Positions 1 through 8,954 of a DNA stretch of 64,000 bases are shown one piece after another. The stretch covers positions 241,575-305,574 of the forward strand of contig JBAZSD010000003.1 of NCBI GenBank assembly GCA_041662605.1. Direction: 5' to 3'. The translations under genes were made by a program, and so were the position numbers. Positions within the stretch are counted from its first letter, which is position 1. Every line of letters starts with the position of its first letter. The notes below the pieces were generated by a model. That model worked only from the letters and a program-made list of their open reading frames with translations. It did no database searches and had not been told where the DNA came from. The stretch is from Desulfomonilaceae bacterium (lineage in GTDB: Bacteria > Desulfobacterota > Desulfomonilia > Desulfomonilales > Desulfomonilaceae).

Positions 1-312
1 TACCCGAAAGAAGCCGCGGTCCTTTCTTGTAAGGAATTGTATGTGACAGACCGGGTATGGAAAATTGTAGAGCAGTCTGCGGATAATCCCAATACTGGTA
101 GTTCACGGGAAGGTATTCTCTGGGACATTATGTGGGTAGGTCTATGCAGCCTGAACCAAGAAATAGATACGTTTAACGTGGGAATTAACGGCATAGAAGG
201 CCAAGAGGTGTTTCCCTTTAGGTTCCGCCTAATTTGGGATGAAAACAACAATCCCGGCGGAATAATCATGCTGCCAGCGGAGGACACCCACGACCGACCG
301 ATATTGTTTTAA
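1..312 (+). CDS. DUF6573-like protein, 5' end outside window
   Basis: The reading frame is open from the first base of the window, so the true start lies to the left; the TTG at 37 is probably not the start. The C-terminal half shows a pattern I associate with DUF6573 proteins of phages and plasmids: a GxLWDIMWVGL-like segment and an ending with IIMLPAEDTHD. The function of that family is unknown. It is the first of a same-strand series (gaps of about 30 bases) leading to the integrase at 4690-5796, so it belongs to the integrated element. The family assignment rests on motif memory only. Confidence 0.55.
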   Translation, partial: YPKEAAVLSCKELYVTDRVWKIVEQSADNPNTGSSREGILWDIMWVGLCSLNQEIDTFNVGINGIEGQEVFPFRFRLIWDENNNPGGIIMLPAEDTHDRPILF

Positions 313-344
313 ATTGGCTAACACGGCCAATAAGGAGACGTGAG

Positions 345-572
345 ATGGCAAGAAAGAAAATTACATTCGAAGTGGTTGGAGTTCGTAATAGCGATATGCG
401 AGACACCAAGGGGAATGTTGCGCCAGGAGCATATCAGCCATTAGTGAATAAGTTTTTAGACCTTTTTCCCGGGGTGCTTTGTTCCATGACGCACGCTGAA
501 ATTGCGCTGAAGTTAATGGAATTACAGAAAAGTGATGCGGCAAAATCAGTGCAGTTTGAGTTTCAGTTTTAA
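345..572 (+). CDS. Hypothetical 75-residue element protein
   Basis: Small soluble protein with an ATG start behind a good ribosome site (AAGGAG, 330-335). It begins MARKKITFEVVGVRNSDMRD and ends with an alternating aromatic strand (VQFEFQF). I recognise no family. It has the tight spacing and strand of the surrounding integrative-element genes and is followed 29 bases later by another unknown gene, so it is probably an accessory gene of that element. Confidence 0.6.
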   Translation: MARKKITFEVVGVRNSDMRDTKGNVAPGAYQPLVNKFLDLFPGVLCSMTHAEIALKLMELQKSDAAKSVQFEFQF

Positions 573-601
573 GGGCAAATCCGACGAATAAGGAGAATAA
601 A

Positions 602-1006
602 ATGAATCAAAAGACAAAGGCATGCAGAGAGATTTATCCGAACGGGACACTTACCTTTTCTGAAGATGAGACAGACAACCAAGGGCTCATCAACCCCCTA
701 GTCCATGACCACAAAATTGACCACATAAAGGAACAGATTTTGTCGTTAGCACATGAATTACTCAGAGAACAGCTTCTGCTTCGCAATTTGCGGCCACGGC
801 GTTTATCGATTCACATGGATGCGTTTGGAAGATCGGGTCTAACTGTTACCCTTCAGGGGAGCCATGATATATGGGGAACCGATTATTGGGACTTCCTGGC
901 GGCCTTAGAAGGCCCATGCAAAAAAGGGAAGAACACCCTTGTTTACGACCTGATTACGGCCAGCAACCTGCGAACTCAGCTTCTTAGAGAGACGGTGACG
1001 TTGTGA
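602..1006 (+). CDS. Hypothetical 134-residue element protein
   Basis: ATG start with an upstream AAGGAG (590-595). The product is soluble; residues 20-65 look helical and charged, followed by RRLSIHMDAFGRSG and a segment rich in aromatic residues (DIWGTDYWDFLAAL). No family was recognised. Its stop overlaps the GTG start of the DUF5131 gene (GTGA at 1003-1006), so the two are translationally coupled and may act together. Confidence 0.6.
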   Translation: MNQKTKACREIYPNGTLTFSEDETDNQGLINPLVHDHKIDHIKEQILSLAHELLREQLLLRNLRPRRLSIHMDAFGRSGLTVTLQGSHDIWGTDYWDFLAALEGPCKKGKNTLVYDLITASNLRTQLLRETVTL

Positions 1007-1710
1007 GTACAAACATTTCATGGACTGATGAGACGCTAAACCTACTTACCGGATGCACAAAAGTATCTGATGGTTGTGTGAATTGCTATGCAGAGCCCAC
1101 CTGTAATCGAATGAGGCTGAATCCTAATGCGAAGGTGGCCCACAAGTTCAGGAATGGATTCAAACTCACAGAACATCCGCAACACTTGAGCGATCCTGTC
1201 TTGCGAGGGAAGCCGAAGCGGATATTTCTCAACAGCCTGTCAGATACGTTCCACAAAGACGTGTCAGATGGCTTCCTTGACGCCACATTCGACATGATAA
1301 CCCAATATCCACAACACATATTCCAGGTCTTGACGAAGCGCCCAGAGGGATTTTCCAGGATTCAGACTTGGCCCAGGAACGTCTGGCTCGGCGTGACAAT
1401 GGAATCCGAGAAGTATCTATCACGGCTGGAGATCCTAAAGAAACAGGACGCGGCGGTCAGGTTTGCATCTCTTGAGCCTTTGCTCGGCCCTATTCCAGTG
1501 GATGCAATTAAAGGGCTTGATTGGCTGATTGTCGGTGGAGAGAGCGGACCTAAAGCCCGACCAATGGATCTAAAGTGGGCGATAGAGATACGGGAGGCGT
1601 GTCGGCGCTACGGCGTGCCGCTATGGTTTAAACAGGTTGGCGGCAAGGATCGACAGAAGGGCGGCAGTTTACTTGAAGGGAAAGAGCATCATGAATACCC
1701 AATTCTATAA
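1003..1710 (+). CDS. Phage Gp37/Gp68 family protein (DUF5131)
   Basis: 235 residues from a GTG start that overlaps the previous stop. The N-terminus has the family's cysteine cluster TGCTKVSDGCVNCYAE (Cys18, Cys25, Cys28), a spacing reminiscent of radical-SAM iron-sulfur binding, followed by FLNSLSDTFH, VLTKRP, WLGVTMES, SLEPLLGP and a C-terminal WLIVGGESGPKARPM block. These blocks are the hallmarks of the Gp37/Gp68 (DUF5131) family common in phages and mobile elements. The biochemical role is not established; a radical-SAM-like activity is inference from the cysteine pattern. Confidence 0.88.
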   Translation: MSTNISWTDETLNLLTGCTKVSDGCVNCYAEPTCNRMRLNPNAKVAHKFRNGFKLTEHPQHLSDPVLRGKPKRIFLNSLSDTFHKDVSDGFLDATFDMITQYPQHIFQVLTKRPEGFSRIQTWPRNVWLGVTMESEKYLSRLEILKKQDAAVRFASLEPLLGPIPVDAIKGLDWLIVGGESGPKARPMDLKWAIEIREACRRYGVPLWFKQVGGKDRQKGGSLLEGKEHHEYPIL

Positions 1711-1900
1711 CCTCCGAGGGCTCTGGAAGCCGTTTAACGGCGTTTTCGACAGGTTAACACCCGCTCAATTTTACGAATTGCTTCGGCTCGTGAAGCTGGC
1801 GGAGAGGATGCGGAGGGCCGCTCAGAGAATGGATTGGCCAAGAACCAAGAAAGCCAGGTCTGACACACCCGGCCTCCTCCTGAAACCAAAATTCAACTAA
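1691..1900 (+). CDS. Hypothetical 69-residue basic protein
   Basis: I place the start at the ATG at 1691 (MNTQFYNLRGLWKPF), behind GAAGGGAAAG and overlapping the end of the DUF5131 gene by 20 bases, rather than at an upstream in-frame codon. The protein is short, strongly basic and helical in the middle (RLVKLAERMRRAAQRMDW). No family recognised. Position between two coupled element genes supports it as real; a nucleic-acid-binding role would be a guess from charge only. Confidence 0.5.
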   Translation: MNTQFYNLRGLWKPFNGVFDRLTPAQFYELLRLVKLAERMRRAAQRMDWPRTKKARSDTPGLLLKPKFN

Positions 1901-1915
1901 CTAGGTGACAATATT

Positions 1916-4606
1916 ATGACTAGCTACAACGATGAAATCAAGGAAAAAATCAAAGACAGCATCGACTTTGAGGATTTATTCCGAGAATTATTTCCTGACA
2001 AGCATAGGTCAAGAGACAAGAGTTTTTCGCCTGCACGAGATGAAACCAATCCGTCTTTCCGATGTAATAAGGATTACGGGTACGATTACGGCGTCCAAAT
2101 AGCCTATGACCATTTCGCTCTATACCAGCTCAGGTATGGATGTGATTTCCCAACAGCGTTCAACGATCTCAAAGCCAGGGCGGGGATAACGGACCCGCCC
2201 AAGAGATCGCAGACCAAGGAAACCGATAAGAAGGTTTTTGATCCCCGCAAGGACGGCAAAATTGTAGCGATTTTCGATTATGAGGACAAAAACAACAAGT
2301 ATATCTATTCAAACGTAAAATTTAAACCAAAAGATCCTTCTAAGTTCCCTCCGGGAACAAAGACTTTTCTACAAGGAATACGCAACCCAAACAACCTCGA
2401 GGATATTAAATGGGGGCTAGGCGGCATTACGCCAGTTCCATTCATGCTGCCCAAACTCCTAGCGGCTCCTAAAGATCAACCAGTTTTCGTGTGCGAAGGC
2501 GAAAAAGACGCCCTGGCCATGACAAGTCAGGGGTTTACGGCAACATCAGTTGGTAGCGCTTCGACTGGATGTGGAAATTTAGAACAGCACGGAGTGGTAG
2601 ATTATTTCAGGGATCGGGACGTAATTATCACCGCCGACAAAGATAAAATTGGTCGCAACTATGCCAAGAAAGCCGCCGCGATCTACGCGAAAGTAGCCAA
2701 GTCGGTCAAGATTGTCGAGATGCCGGGTGACAAAATAAAAGACCCGGCGGATCTGATTGAGCAACGCCCTACCGCCGCCAAGGACATTATAATGGCAGCC
2801 GTTAAGTTGGCGAAACCGTATTCGGCACAGACGGCCAAAGCAGAAACCAAAAAGAAACCGCCTGCCAAGGGCGCATCCGATAAATCTGAAAAACTCACCA
2901 AGTTTCAAAAGCTAGATATTTGTCTCCAATGTTTGGATTGGCAGTTTTTCTTCGATCAAAACGGATTTCCCTGGGCCAATATCCCAATTAACGGACATTC
3001 AGAAAATATTCAGGTTGATAGCGAACAGTTCAATAGGTTGTTTCAAAAAGAGTTTAAGGCTCAATATTATGACGGGGTAGGCCCAAAACAGATCGAACAA
3101 GTAACTGGCGCTGTGTTGGGGGGAATTGAGAAATTTCGAAAACCACGCCATCTTTATGTGCGGATGTGTTGGAACGCCACGAAAGATAAAATCCTTATTG
3201 ATTCAGGCCGACCGGATTGGGCGGTTTACGAGATCAGTCCCGATGGCTGGCGCATGATTCAAACAGAAGGAAACCCATTCAAGCGAGCACACAAAACCGC
3301 CGCTTACGACTGCACACCGGATACCCCCAGGGCGACATGGGATAACCTATTTGAGTTCCTTCGGGTCACTAATGATAACCAAAAGACCATTATCAAGATG
3401 TGGTTGTGTTTGGCGCTGTTCCCCGGGACGCCTAGACCTGGTCTGGTAATTAACGGACCGGCGGGATCGGCAAAAACTACAACGGCTATGAAATTAAAGA
3501 AGTTAGTCGATCCAACAACAAGCCACGGCCCAAATCGTTTTCGAAAAAACGAGGACGACATGATCGCCCCGTTGGCAAATTACGCAGTTTCGGTCCTGGA
3601 CAACGCTAATCAAATGACACCGGAACAAAGTGATCTGCTCTGCCAGACCATTACAGCGTTAGACGATGACAAGCGGAAATACTTCACGCAGGGGGATACT
3701 CATAGCATAGATTGTATGTGTACCTGGATTATAACAGGTGTTAGCAACCCCGGGAAAAAGTCTGACTTCTTGAGGCGCGTGTTTCTTCTCGAAACCGAAC
3801 TTATTCCAGACAATGAAAGAATACCCGATAGCAAAATTGACGAACTAGCCCATAAATATACGGCAGGCATCCAGGCGCGAATTTTCGACTGTATGTCCCA
3901 AGCTCTCAAAAACGCCCCCTCTATAAAAAATGATTTACACAGCTTGGCCGAGGCGAACAAGTATTCTTTAGCAATGGCCGCAGCATTAGATTTGACCCAG
4001 GAACAGATCATGGCGGTCTGGAAAGCCAACAAGGAAGAACAACAGGCTGAAGTCAGTTCCGGGGAAATATTGACTGAACTAATTCCCGAGTTTTTGGCGA
4101 TGATTGGTGGAAAATGGGAAGGGACTGCGACTGAATTAATGGAAGAAATGTCTTCCAGGTTAGAAATCGACAAACGGGCTGATAAAAAGAGCTTTCCAAT
4201 CAACTCGGTGAAACTGGGGACAAGACTGAACACAATCATTGAGAATCTCTCAGGACGCGGCATAAAAATAGTTTACAAAAAGGAGGGATCGAATCGGATC
4301 AGACGGATTTACGATACACGGGTATACAAGGAAAATCCGTTTGAAAAAGAAATACCTTCTGATCCAAACAAAGTTGTCCCAATGTACCGGGACACTCAAA
4401 CTCAACTTCCCTTGTCTCGGCAGACACAAAAGGACGGGGGTTCTCCCAAGAACAAGGACTTAACATTTCCATGTAACCAATGTGGGCATTACCAGGGAAA
4501 CGATCTTTGCGGTCAGACAGACGGGCTTGCAGATCCCGAAAATTGTCCCTTCTCGGACATGGAACTTAAACAGGTTGGCCACAACGAGACACTAACCACC
4601 TGTTGA
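1916..4606 (+). CDS. Primase-helicase fusion replication protein of the integrated element
   Basis: 896 residues. The N-terminus (about 1-90) resembles a CHC2-type primase zinc domain without the full cysteine set (SFSPARDETNPSFRCNKD). A Toprim domain follows (VFVCEGEKDALAM, Glu194; IITADKDKIGR). The C-terminal half carries a P-loop, GPAGSAKTTT at 514-523, and a Walker B-like VSVLDNA strand, as in D5/P4-type helicases. The extreme C-terminus has CNQCGHY and further cysteines, a possible zinc ribbon. Such primase-helicase fusions start replication of phages, satellites and integrative plasmids. The stop is next to the integrase reading frame. The fold assignment is firm, exact family less so. 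Confidence 0.82.
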   Translation: MTSYNDEIKEKIKDSIDFEDLFRELFPDKHRSRDKSFSPARDETNPSFRCNKDYGYDYGVQIAYDHFALYQLRYGCDFPTAFNDLKARAGITDPPKRSQTKETDKKVFDPRKDGKIVAIFDYEDKNNKYIYSNVKFKPKDPSKFPPGTKTFLQGIRNPNNLEDIKWGLGGITPVPFMLPKLLAAPKDQPVFVCEGEKDALAMTSQGFTATSVGSASTGCGNLEQHGVVDYFRDRDVIITADKDKIGRNYAKKAAAIYAKVAKSVKIVEMPGDKIKDPADLIEQRPTAAKDIIMAAVKLAKPYSAQTAKAETKKKPPAKGASDKSEKLTKFQKLDICLQCLDWQFFFDQNGFPWANIPINGHSENIQVDSEQFNRLFQKEFKAQYYDGVGPKQIEQVTGAVLGGIEKFRKPRHLYVRMCWNATKDKILIDSGRPDWAVYEISPDGWRMIQTEGNPFKRAHKTAAYDCTPDTPRATWDNLFEFLRVTNDNQKTIIKMWLCLALFPGTPRPGLVINGPAGSAKTTTAMKLKKLVDPTTSHGPNRFRKNEDDMIAPLANYAVSVLDNANQMTPEQSDLLCQTITALDDDKRKYFTQGDTHSIDCMCTWIITGVSNPGKKSDFLRRVFLLETELIPDNERIPDSKIDELAHKYTAGIQARIFDCMSQALKNAPSIKNDLHSLAEANKYSLAMAAALDLTQEQIMAVWKANKEEQQAEVSSGEILTELIPEFLAMIGGKWEGTATELMEEMSSRLEIDKRADKKSFPINSVKLGTRLNTIIENLSGRGIKIVYKKEGSNRIRRIYDTRVYKENPFEKEIPSDPNKVVPMYRDTQTQLPLSRQTQKDGGSPKNKDLTFPCNQCGHYQGNDLCGQTDGLADPENCPFSDMELKQVGHNETLTTC

Positions 4607-4670
4607 TGATGGCCATCGAGACTGCAAAACAGTTGACACGGCGAGTCGGTAAGGCCAATATGCCGCCCCA

Positions 4671-4680
4671 GGAGGAGGGG
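4671..4680 (+). promoter_or_regulatory. Strong ribosome binding site that sets the integrase start
   Basis: GGAGGAGGGG lies 9 bases before the ATG at 4690. No comparable site precedes the upstream in-frame TTG/ATG codons at 4603-4609, so I take 4690 as the integrase start. Confidence 0.6.
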
Positions 4681-4689
4681 CACTGGCTC

Positions 4690-5796
4690 ATGCCTAAAAT
4701 CGGAAAGATATATAAGCAACGCGGCAACCGCTGGCGGATTCGCATATCCGGCGGAATGGATATCCACTGCGACAAAAATCATCTTTCCTTTCATTCCAAG
4801 GATCACGCACAGTCCACACTAATAAAAATCGCAGCGGAGATTGAAAACGGCACATTCGATGCGAACTTCTACGCCAAGAGCAAAAAAAGCCTACTGTCGT
4901 TCAGCGTATATGCGCTGGAATGGCTGGCTGGATGTGAAAAGCGAGAACAGCGCGATGAATTAAGCCCTACCTATCTTAAAGATTTGCGGCGTTTCGTCCA
5001 CAAGACATTCATTCCACATTTCCAAGACAAAAACATGCTGGACATCAAGGGGCGGGAATTGAAAGCGTTTTATTTATCCCTGAATCATCACGCTAAGACC
5101 GTCTATAATATCATGGCGGCGCTACACAAGATTTTCAAGGACGCCGTATTTGAGGAGGTTATTCCGGTCATGCCTAACTTTCCCAAGCAGGGCCCAATAC
5201 CGGAACCGGATTGGCAATGGGCCCATGAGGACGTTCAGGATCACATATTGGAATACCTAGAAGAAGATGATCTGTATGCAATCTTCTTTCTCATGACGCA
5301 CGGATGTCGCCCAGGGGAACTACGGGCACTCAAACACAAAGACCTCGACTTCAGAATTGATAAAGTCACTATTCGTCGGAGCTATTCAGGAACGAAACTG
5401 CGGGAGACAACAAAAGGTAAACGCCGTCGAGTTATTGACCTGGATGCGGACTGGAAAGAAATGTATCTAGCCAGGCCAAGGGTTATTGACCCGGAAGCAT
5501 TCGTGTTCAACAAAGAGGGTAAACCATTATCGGCGACGTGGTTGACTAAACAGTGGCGCAAGGCATGTGACAAGGCCGGCGTTACCGATATAGGTCTTTA
5601 TGGCGCCACGCGACACAGCCTGGCAAGTCAACTGGCAAACCGCGGCGTCAGCCTATACAAAATCAAACAACTTCTCGGCCACTCAACCACGAAAATGACC
5701 GAGCGTTACAGCCACCTCGAATCGAGCAATTCAAAAGAACTCGCCCGCATAAACAAGCCTATTCCAATTCGCAGCCTCAATAAATCAGGACAGTAG
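4690..5796 (+). CDS. int: Tyrosine recombinase / site-specific integrase
   Basis: 368 residues from the ATG at 4690. An N-terminal arm-binding-like segment (KIYKQRGNRWRIRISG), a SAM-like core-binding domain and the catalytic domain are in the usual order. Catalytic residues visible: Arg207 (HGCRPGELRAL), Arg308 (ATRHSLAS; the first His of HxxR is replaced, as in many phage integrases of this type), His331 (LLGHST) and the nucleophile Tyr340 (TERYSHL). It is the last gene before tRNA-Gly, 272 bases away, with the tRNA 3' end facing it. This is the classic arrangement of an element integrated in a tRNA gene. Confidence 0.93.
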   Translation: MPKIGKIYKQRGNRWRIRISGGMDIHCDKNHLSFHSKDHAQSTLIKIAAEIENGTFDANFYAKSKKSLLSFSVYALEWLAGCEKREQRDELSPTYLKDLRRFVHKTFIPHFQDKNMLDIKGRELKAFYLSLNHHAKTVYNIMAALHKIFKDAVFEEVIPVMPNFPKQGPIPEPDWQWAHEDVQDHILEYLEEDDLYAIFFLMTHGCRPGELRALKHKDLDFRIDKVTIRRSYSGTKLRETTKGKRRRVIDLDADWKEMYLARPRVIDPEAFVFNKEGKPLSATWLTKQWRKACDKAGVTDIGLYGATRHSLASQLANRGVSLYKIKQLLGHSTTKMTERYSHLESSNSKELARINKPIPIRSLNKSGQ

Positions 5797-5997
5797 GACG
5801 GTAGCCGTTTTTACTGTCAAATTGTAACTTATGATTATTGTTACCGAAAGACGGTAGGACGGTAAGACAGTAGCTTCCTACCTATATATATACAAAATTC
5901 ATATCCCCTATAATTTTTTTTTAATTGTATTGCGATGTCAAAAATCAGGTACGCGTACTTATGAAATTATACTTAGCTCAAAACCCTAAATATAATT

Positions 5998-6042
5998 CGA
6001 GGCCCAATTTGCACACGGTTTGCACACGGTTTTTTGGGCCTC
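5998..6042. repeat. Tandem 11-bp repeat inside an inverted repeat next to tRNA-Gly
   Basis: TTTGCACACGG occurs twice head to tail (6008-6018 and 6019-6029). The pair is enclosed by an 8-bp inverted repeat, GAGGCCCA (5999-6006) and TGGGCCTC (6035-6042). It lies between the integrase and the tRNA attachment site, where integrase arm-type binding sites are expected; it could also act as a terminator. The role is inferred. Confidence 0.5.
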
Positions 6043-6068
6043 TACTCTTAATGATTTCAATGGGTTAG

Positions 6069-6143
<75 letters not shown>

Positions 6144-6219
6144 AAGAATCTTCAATATACAAATATTCGGGATCTTCTGTCAACAGAAAATCCGAGGAAA
6201 GCAGCCCAGGCTATTTTTT

Positions 6220-6696
6220 CTATTGCGTCAATTCAATGGTGTCACCACTGTTTATGACGCCTCCTTCAATAACTTTTGCGAAGACACCCTGCTCCGGCAT
6301 AATGCACTCACCAATCTTGTTGTAGATGGCGCAATGGGTGTGACATTCCTTGCCAATCTGGGTAACTTCTATAATAGCGGTTTCTCCAACTTTCAGCCTC
6401 ATGCCGATCTTAACCGAACCAAGATTAAAACCCTGTGTGCAAATATTTTCCGCAAAACTTCCGGGCTGGACATCGTAACCCTTGTTTTTCATGGTTTCGA
6501 TCTGCTCAATGGAAAGTAGAGACACCTGTCGATGCCAGTCACCGCCATGAGCGTCACCCTTTAGACCAAATCCTACTTCCAGGACACCTTTGCACACGTC
6601 GGCTTTGGGTGTTCCCTTTTTTTCGCTTGAACAAACAGCGATGACCCGCCCGCTGACCAGGGACAGTGGCGGCTTGTTTCGAACATCATCGGTCAC
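6220..6696 (-). CDS. MOSC-domain protein
   Basis: 158 residues, starting at a GTG that overlaps the last base of the upstream EF-G stop (TAGTG), so translation is coupled. It has the MOSC core: a strand VIAVCSSEKKGTPK, GLKGDAHGG-DWHRQVSLL, GSFAENICTQG, and a conserved cysteine region GKECHTHCAIY. MOSC domains carry sulfur or bind molybdenum cofactor, and stand-alone versions of this size are frequent in anaerobes beside molybdopterin genes. No such neighbours occur here, so the substrate is open. The family call is firm. Confidence 0.88.
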   Translation of the reverse strand: MTDDVRNKPPLSLVSGRVIAVCSSEKKGTPKADVCKGVLEVGFGLKGDAHGGDWHRQVSLLSIEQIETMKNKGYDVQPGSFAENICTQGFNLGSVKIGMRLKVGETAIIEVTQIGKECHTHCAIYNKIGECIMPEQGVFAKVIEGGVINSGDTIELTQ

Positions 6697-8780
6697 TAGT
6701 CTTCTTCCTCTGTAGTCTTAGCCGAAGCCTCTACAATCTTTTCCGCTATGCTGGCCGGAACTTCTTCGTAGTGAGAAAATTCCATGGAGAAAATTCCTCG
6801 CCCTGATGTCATGGAAGTCAGGTCTGAGGCGTATTTGAGAACTTCAGCCATGGGAACCAGGGCCTTTACAACCTGGTTGCCGCCTTTGGCGTCCATACCG
6901 CTAATTCTACCACGACGCGAGTTGAGATCGCCCATCACATCGCCCATGCAATCTTCAGGGACTACGATCTCCATATTCATGATAGGTTCCAGCAATACAG
7001 GATTAGCCTGGAGCACGCCCTTTTTGAAACCCTTAGAGGCGGCTATTTTAAAAGCCTGTTCCGAAGAATCCACGTCATGGTATTTCCCATCGAACACCTT
7101 AACACGAACGTCAATGACCGGGTGGCCGGCAAGAGCGCCTGCCGCCATGGCTTCGATAACGCCCTTTTCAACCGCCGGTATATACTGCCTGGGAATAACA
7201 CCACCAACGATCTTGTCCACGAATTCAAAGCCTTTTCCTCTTTCCATCGGCTCCAGTTCGAGCCAGGCTACAGCGAACTGTCCTCGTCCTCCAGTCTGCT
7301 TCTTGAGTTTTCCTTCGACTTTCGCTTTGCCTTTGATGGTCTCCTTGTAAGGAATCTTCGGGGTTTTGAGGTTTACATCAACCCCAAATTTCCTCTTCAG
7401 TTTTTCGACCACAACTTCTATGTGGACCTGCCCCATGCCGGAAATGAGAAATTCATTGGTCCGGGCGTCTCTATTGACCGACAGCGTGGGATCTTCCTCT
7501 CCCAATCGTGCTAGACTCTGCGTGATCTTCTCTTCATCGCCTTTGGCTTTAGGTTCAATTGCGAATGAAATTACCGCATGAGGAAGCTCCGGTTTGGGAA
7601 GTATTATTTGCGCCCTTTCGTCACAGAGAGTGTCACCAGTAAGTGTTTCCTTGAGTTTGGCTACGGCGACGATATCACCTGCCTGGGCGCCTTCAATCGA
7701 TTTTTGAGATTTCCCCCGCATAATGAAAAGCTGACCAAACCTCTCCTTGGATTGTCCGGAAGAGTTATAGAAGTTCGAATCGGGGACAAGCTTACCCGAG
7801 AAAATTCTAAAAACACTGAGTCTTCCTGCGTATGGGTCCGCCAAAGTCTTGAACACAAAGGCGCAAAATGGTTCGTCAGCCGATGGAGTTCTCGATATCT
7901 CGTCTCCGGATGGCGTCGAACCAACTACTGGTTTCATGTCCGCAGGAGAAGGACATGCATCGACAATCAGATCAAGAATCGGTTGAATACCTTTGTTTGT
8001 AAAACCTGAGGAGATGACCACCGGCATGAAAACTCGATTCAAGATTCCGCCGCGCAATGCGTTAAACAAATCGTCAGCTCCTAGTTCCTCACCTTCAAGA
8101 TATCTCTCCATTAAACCATCATCGACTTCCGCCAGGTCCTCAATCAAGACATCCCTTCGAGAAGAGGCTTCCTCTTTGAGATCATCCGGTATGTCGGCTT
8201 TCGTAGGGTTCTTACCGTCCCCCTCAAATATGAAGGCCTTCATGGTAAGTAAATCAACGACTCCCTTGAAGTTCGCTTCCTTGCCTATCGGTATTTGTAA
8301 CAGTACAGGCTTGACTTTCAGGGCCTGTTTGACATCTGCGACGACCTTCTCAAAATCAGCCCTTTCTCGGTCCATTTTTGTCACTGCAAGCACTCTTGGT
8401 AATTCTGCGCCTTCTATGGCCGACCACACCTTTTCTGTCAACGGCTTGACAGAATCGACGGCGTCGACAACCAGAGCGGCCATGTCAACAGCTTTGAGGG
8501 CGAATATGACTTCCGCTCCAAAATTCGGGTCCCCAGGAGTATCAATTATGTTTATTTTCTTTTTCTTCCATTCCACCGAATAGAGAGCCGAACCAATTGA
8601 AATACCCCGTTTGACTTCCTCGGGCTCAAAGTCAAAATTGGAAGAGCCATCGGTTACTTTCCCCAGGCGATCGACCGCTCCTGAGTCCAGAAGCATGGCT
8701 TCACATAACGTCGTCTTTCCTGAACCAGCGTGAGAGACGATTGCTACATTTCGAATGTCTTCAGTTTTGAATTGCTTCAT
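6696..8780 (-). CDS. fusA: Elongation factor G paralogue (translational GTPase)
   Basis: 694 residues with EF-G domains I-V. The P-loop reads SHAGSGKTT rather than the AHIDAGKTT of canonical EF-G, switch I ends RGISIGSALYS instead of the usual RGITI-SAAT, G3 is DTPGDPNFG, and G4 is TKMD. These changes mark the EF-G-like/EF-G2 subfamily, not the main translocase. Domain IV (about 470-590) contains GGRGQFA and GFEFVDKIVGG as in EF-G. The gene stands away from any str operon (rpsL-rpsG-fusA-tuf) and is coupled to a MOSC gene. I use the symbol fusA in the broad sense; its cellular task may differ from bulk translocation. Confidence 0.9.
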   Translation of the reverse strand: MKQFKTEDIRNVAIVSHAGSGKTTLCEAMLLDSGAVDRLGKVTDGSSNFDFEPEEVKRGISIGSALYSVEWKKKKINIIDTPGDPNFGAEVIFALKAVDMAALVVDAVDSVKPLTEKVWSAIEGAELPRVLAVTKMDRERADFEKVVADVKQALKVKPVLLQIPIGKEANFKGVVDLLTMKAFIFEGDGKNPTKADIPDDLKEEASSRRDVLIEDLAEVDDGLMERYLEGEELGADDLFNALRGGILNRVFMPVVISSGFTNKGIQPILDLIVDACPSPADMKPVVGSTPSGDEISRTPSADEPFCAFVFKTLADPYAGRLSVFRIFSGKLVPDSNFYNSSGQSKERFGQLFIMRGKSQKSIEGAQAGDIVAVAKLKETLTGDTLCDERAQIILPKPELPHAVISFAIEPKAKGDEEKITQSLARLGEEDPTLSVNRDARTNEFLISGMGQVHIEVVVEKLKRKFGVDVNLKTPKIPYKETIKGKAKVEGKLKKQTGGRGQFAVAWLELEPMERGKGFEFVDKIVGGVIPRQYIPAVEKGVIEAMAAGALAGHPVIDVRVKVFDGKYHDVDSSEQAFKIAASKGFKKGVLQANPVLLEPIMNMEIVVPEDCMGDVMGDLNSRRGRISGMDAKGGNQVVKALVPMAEVLKYASDLTSMTSGRGIFSMEFSHYEEVPASIAEKIVEASAKTTEEED

Positions 8781-8954
8781 GGGCGCCCCTTCGGAAGTGA
8801 GCTACCGTAAAATTAATTCGGCGCTCGAACTTAAATGTAAAACCTCAATAAACCATAACAAAGGACCTCCAGTCAAGGAATGGATAGCCCTCTCAGAAAA
8901 TTTCCCAGTAGTCGCAGAACGAAAGGTTACTCTCTGTTTAGAACAAACCAACGA

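Noticed and set aside
3700..4263. 187-codon minus-strand frame within the primase-helicase
   Set aside because: It is opposite a well-supported gene and shows no domain or start signal.
6784..8583. Several long plus-strand frames opposite the EF-G gene
   Set aside because: They mirror the codon pattern of the EF-G reading frame, have no motifs, and overlap a gene with complete GTPase signatures.
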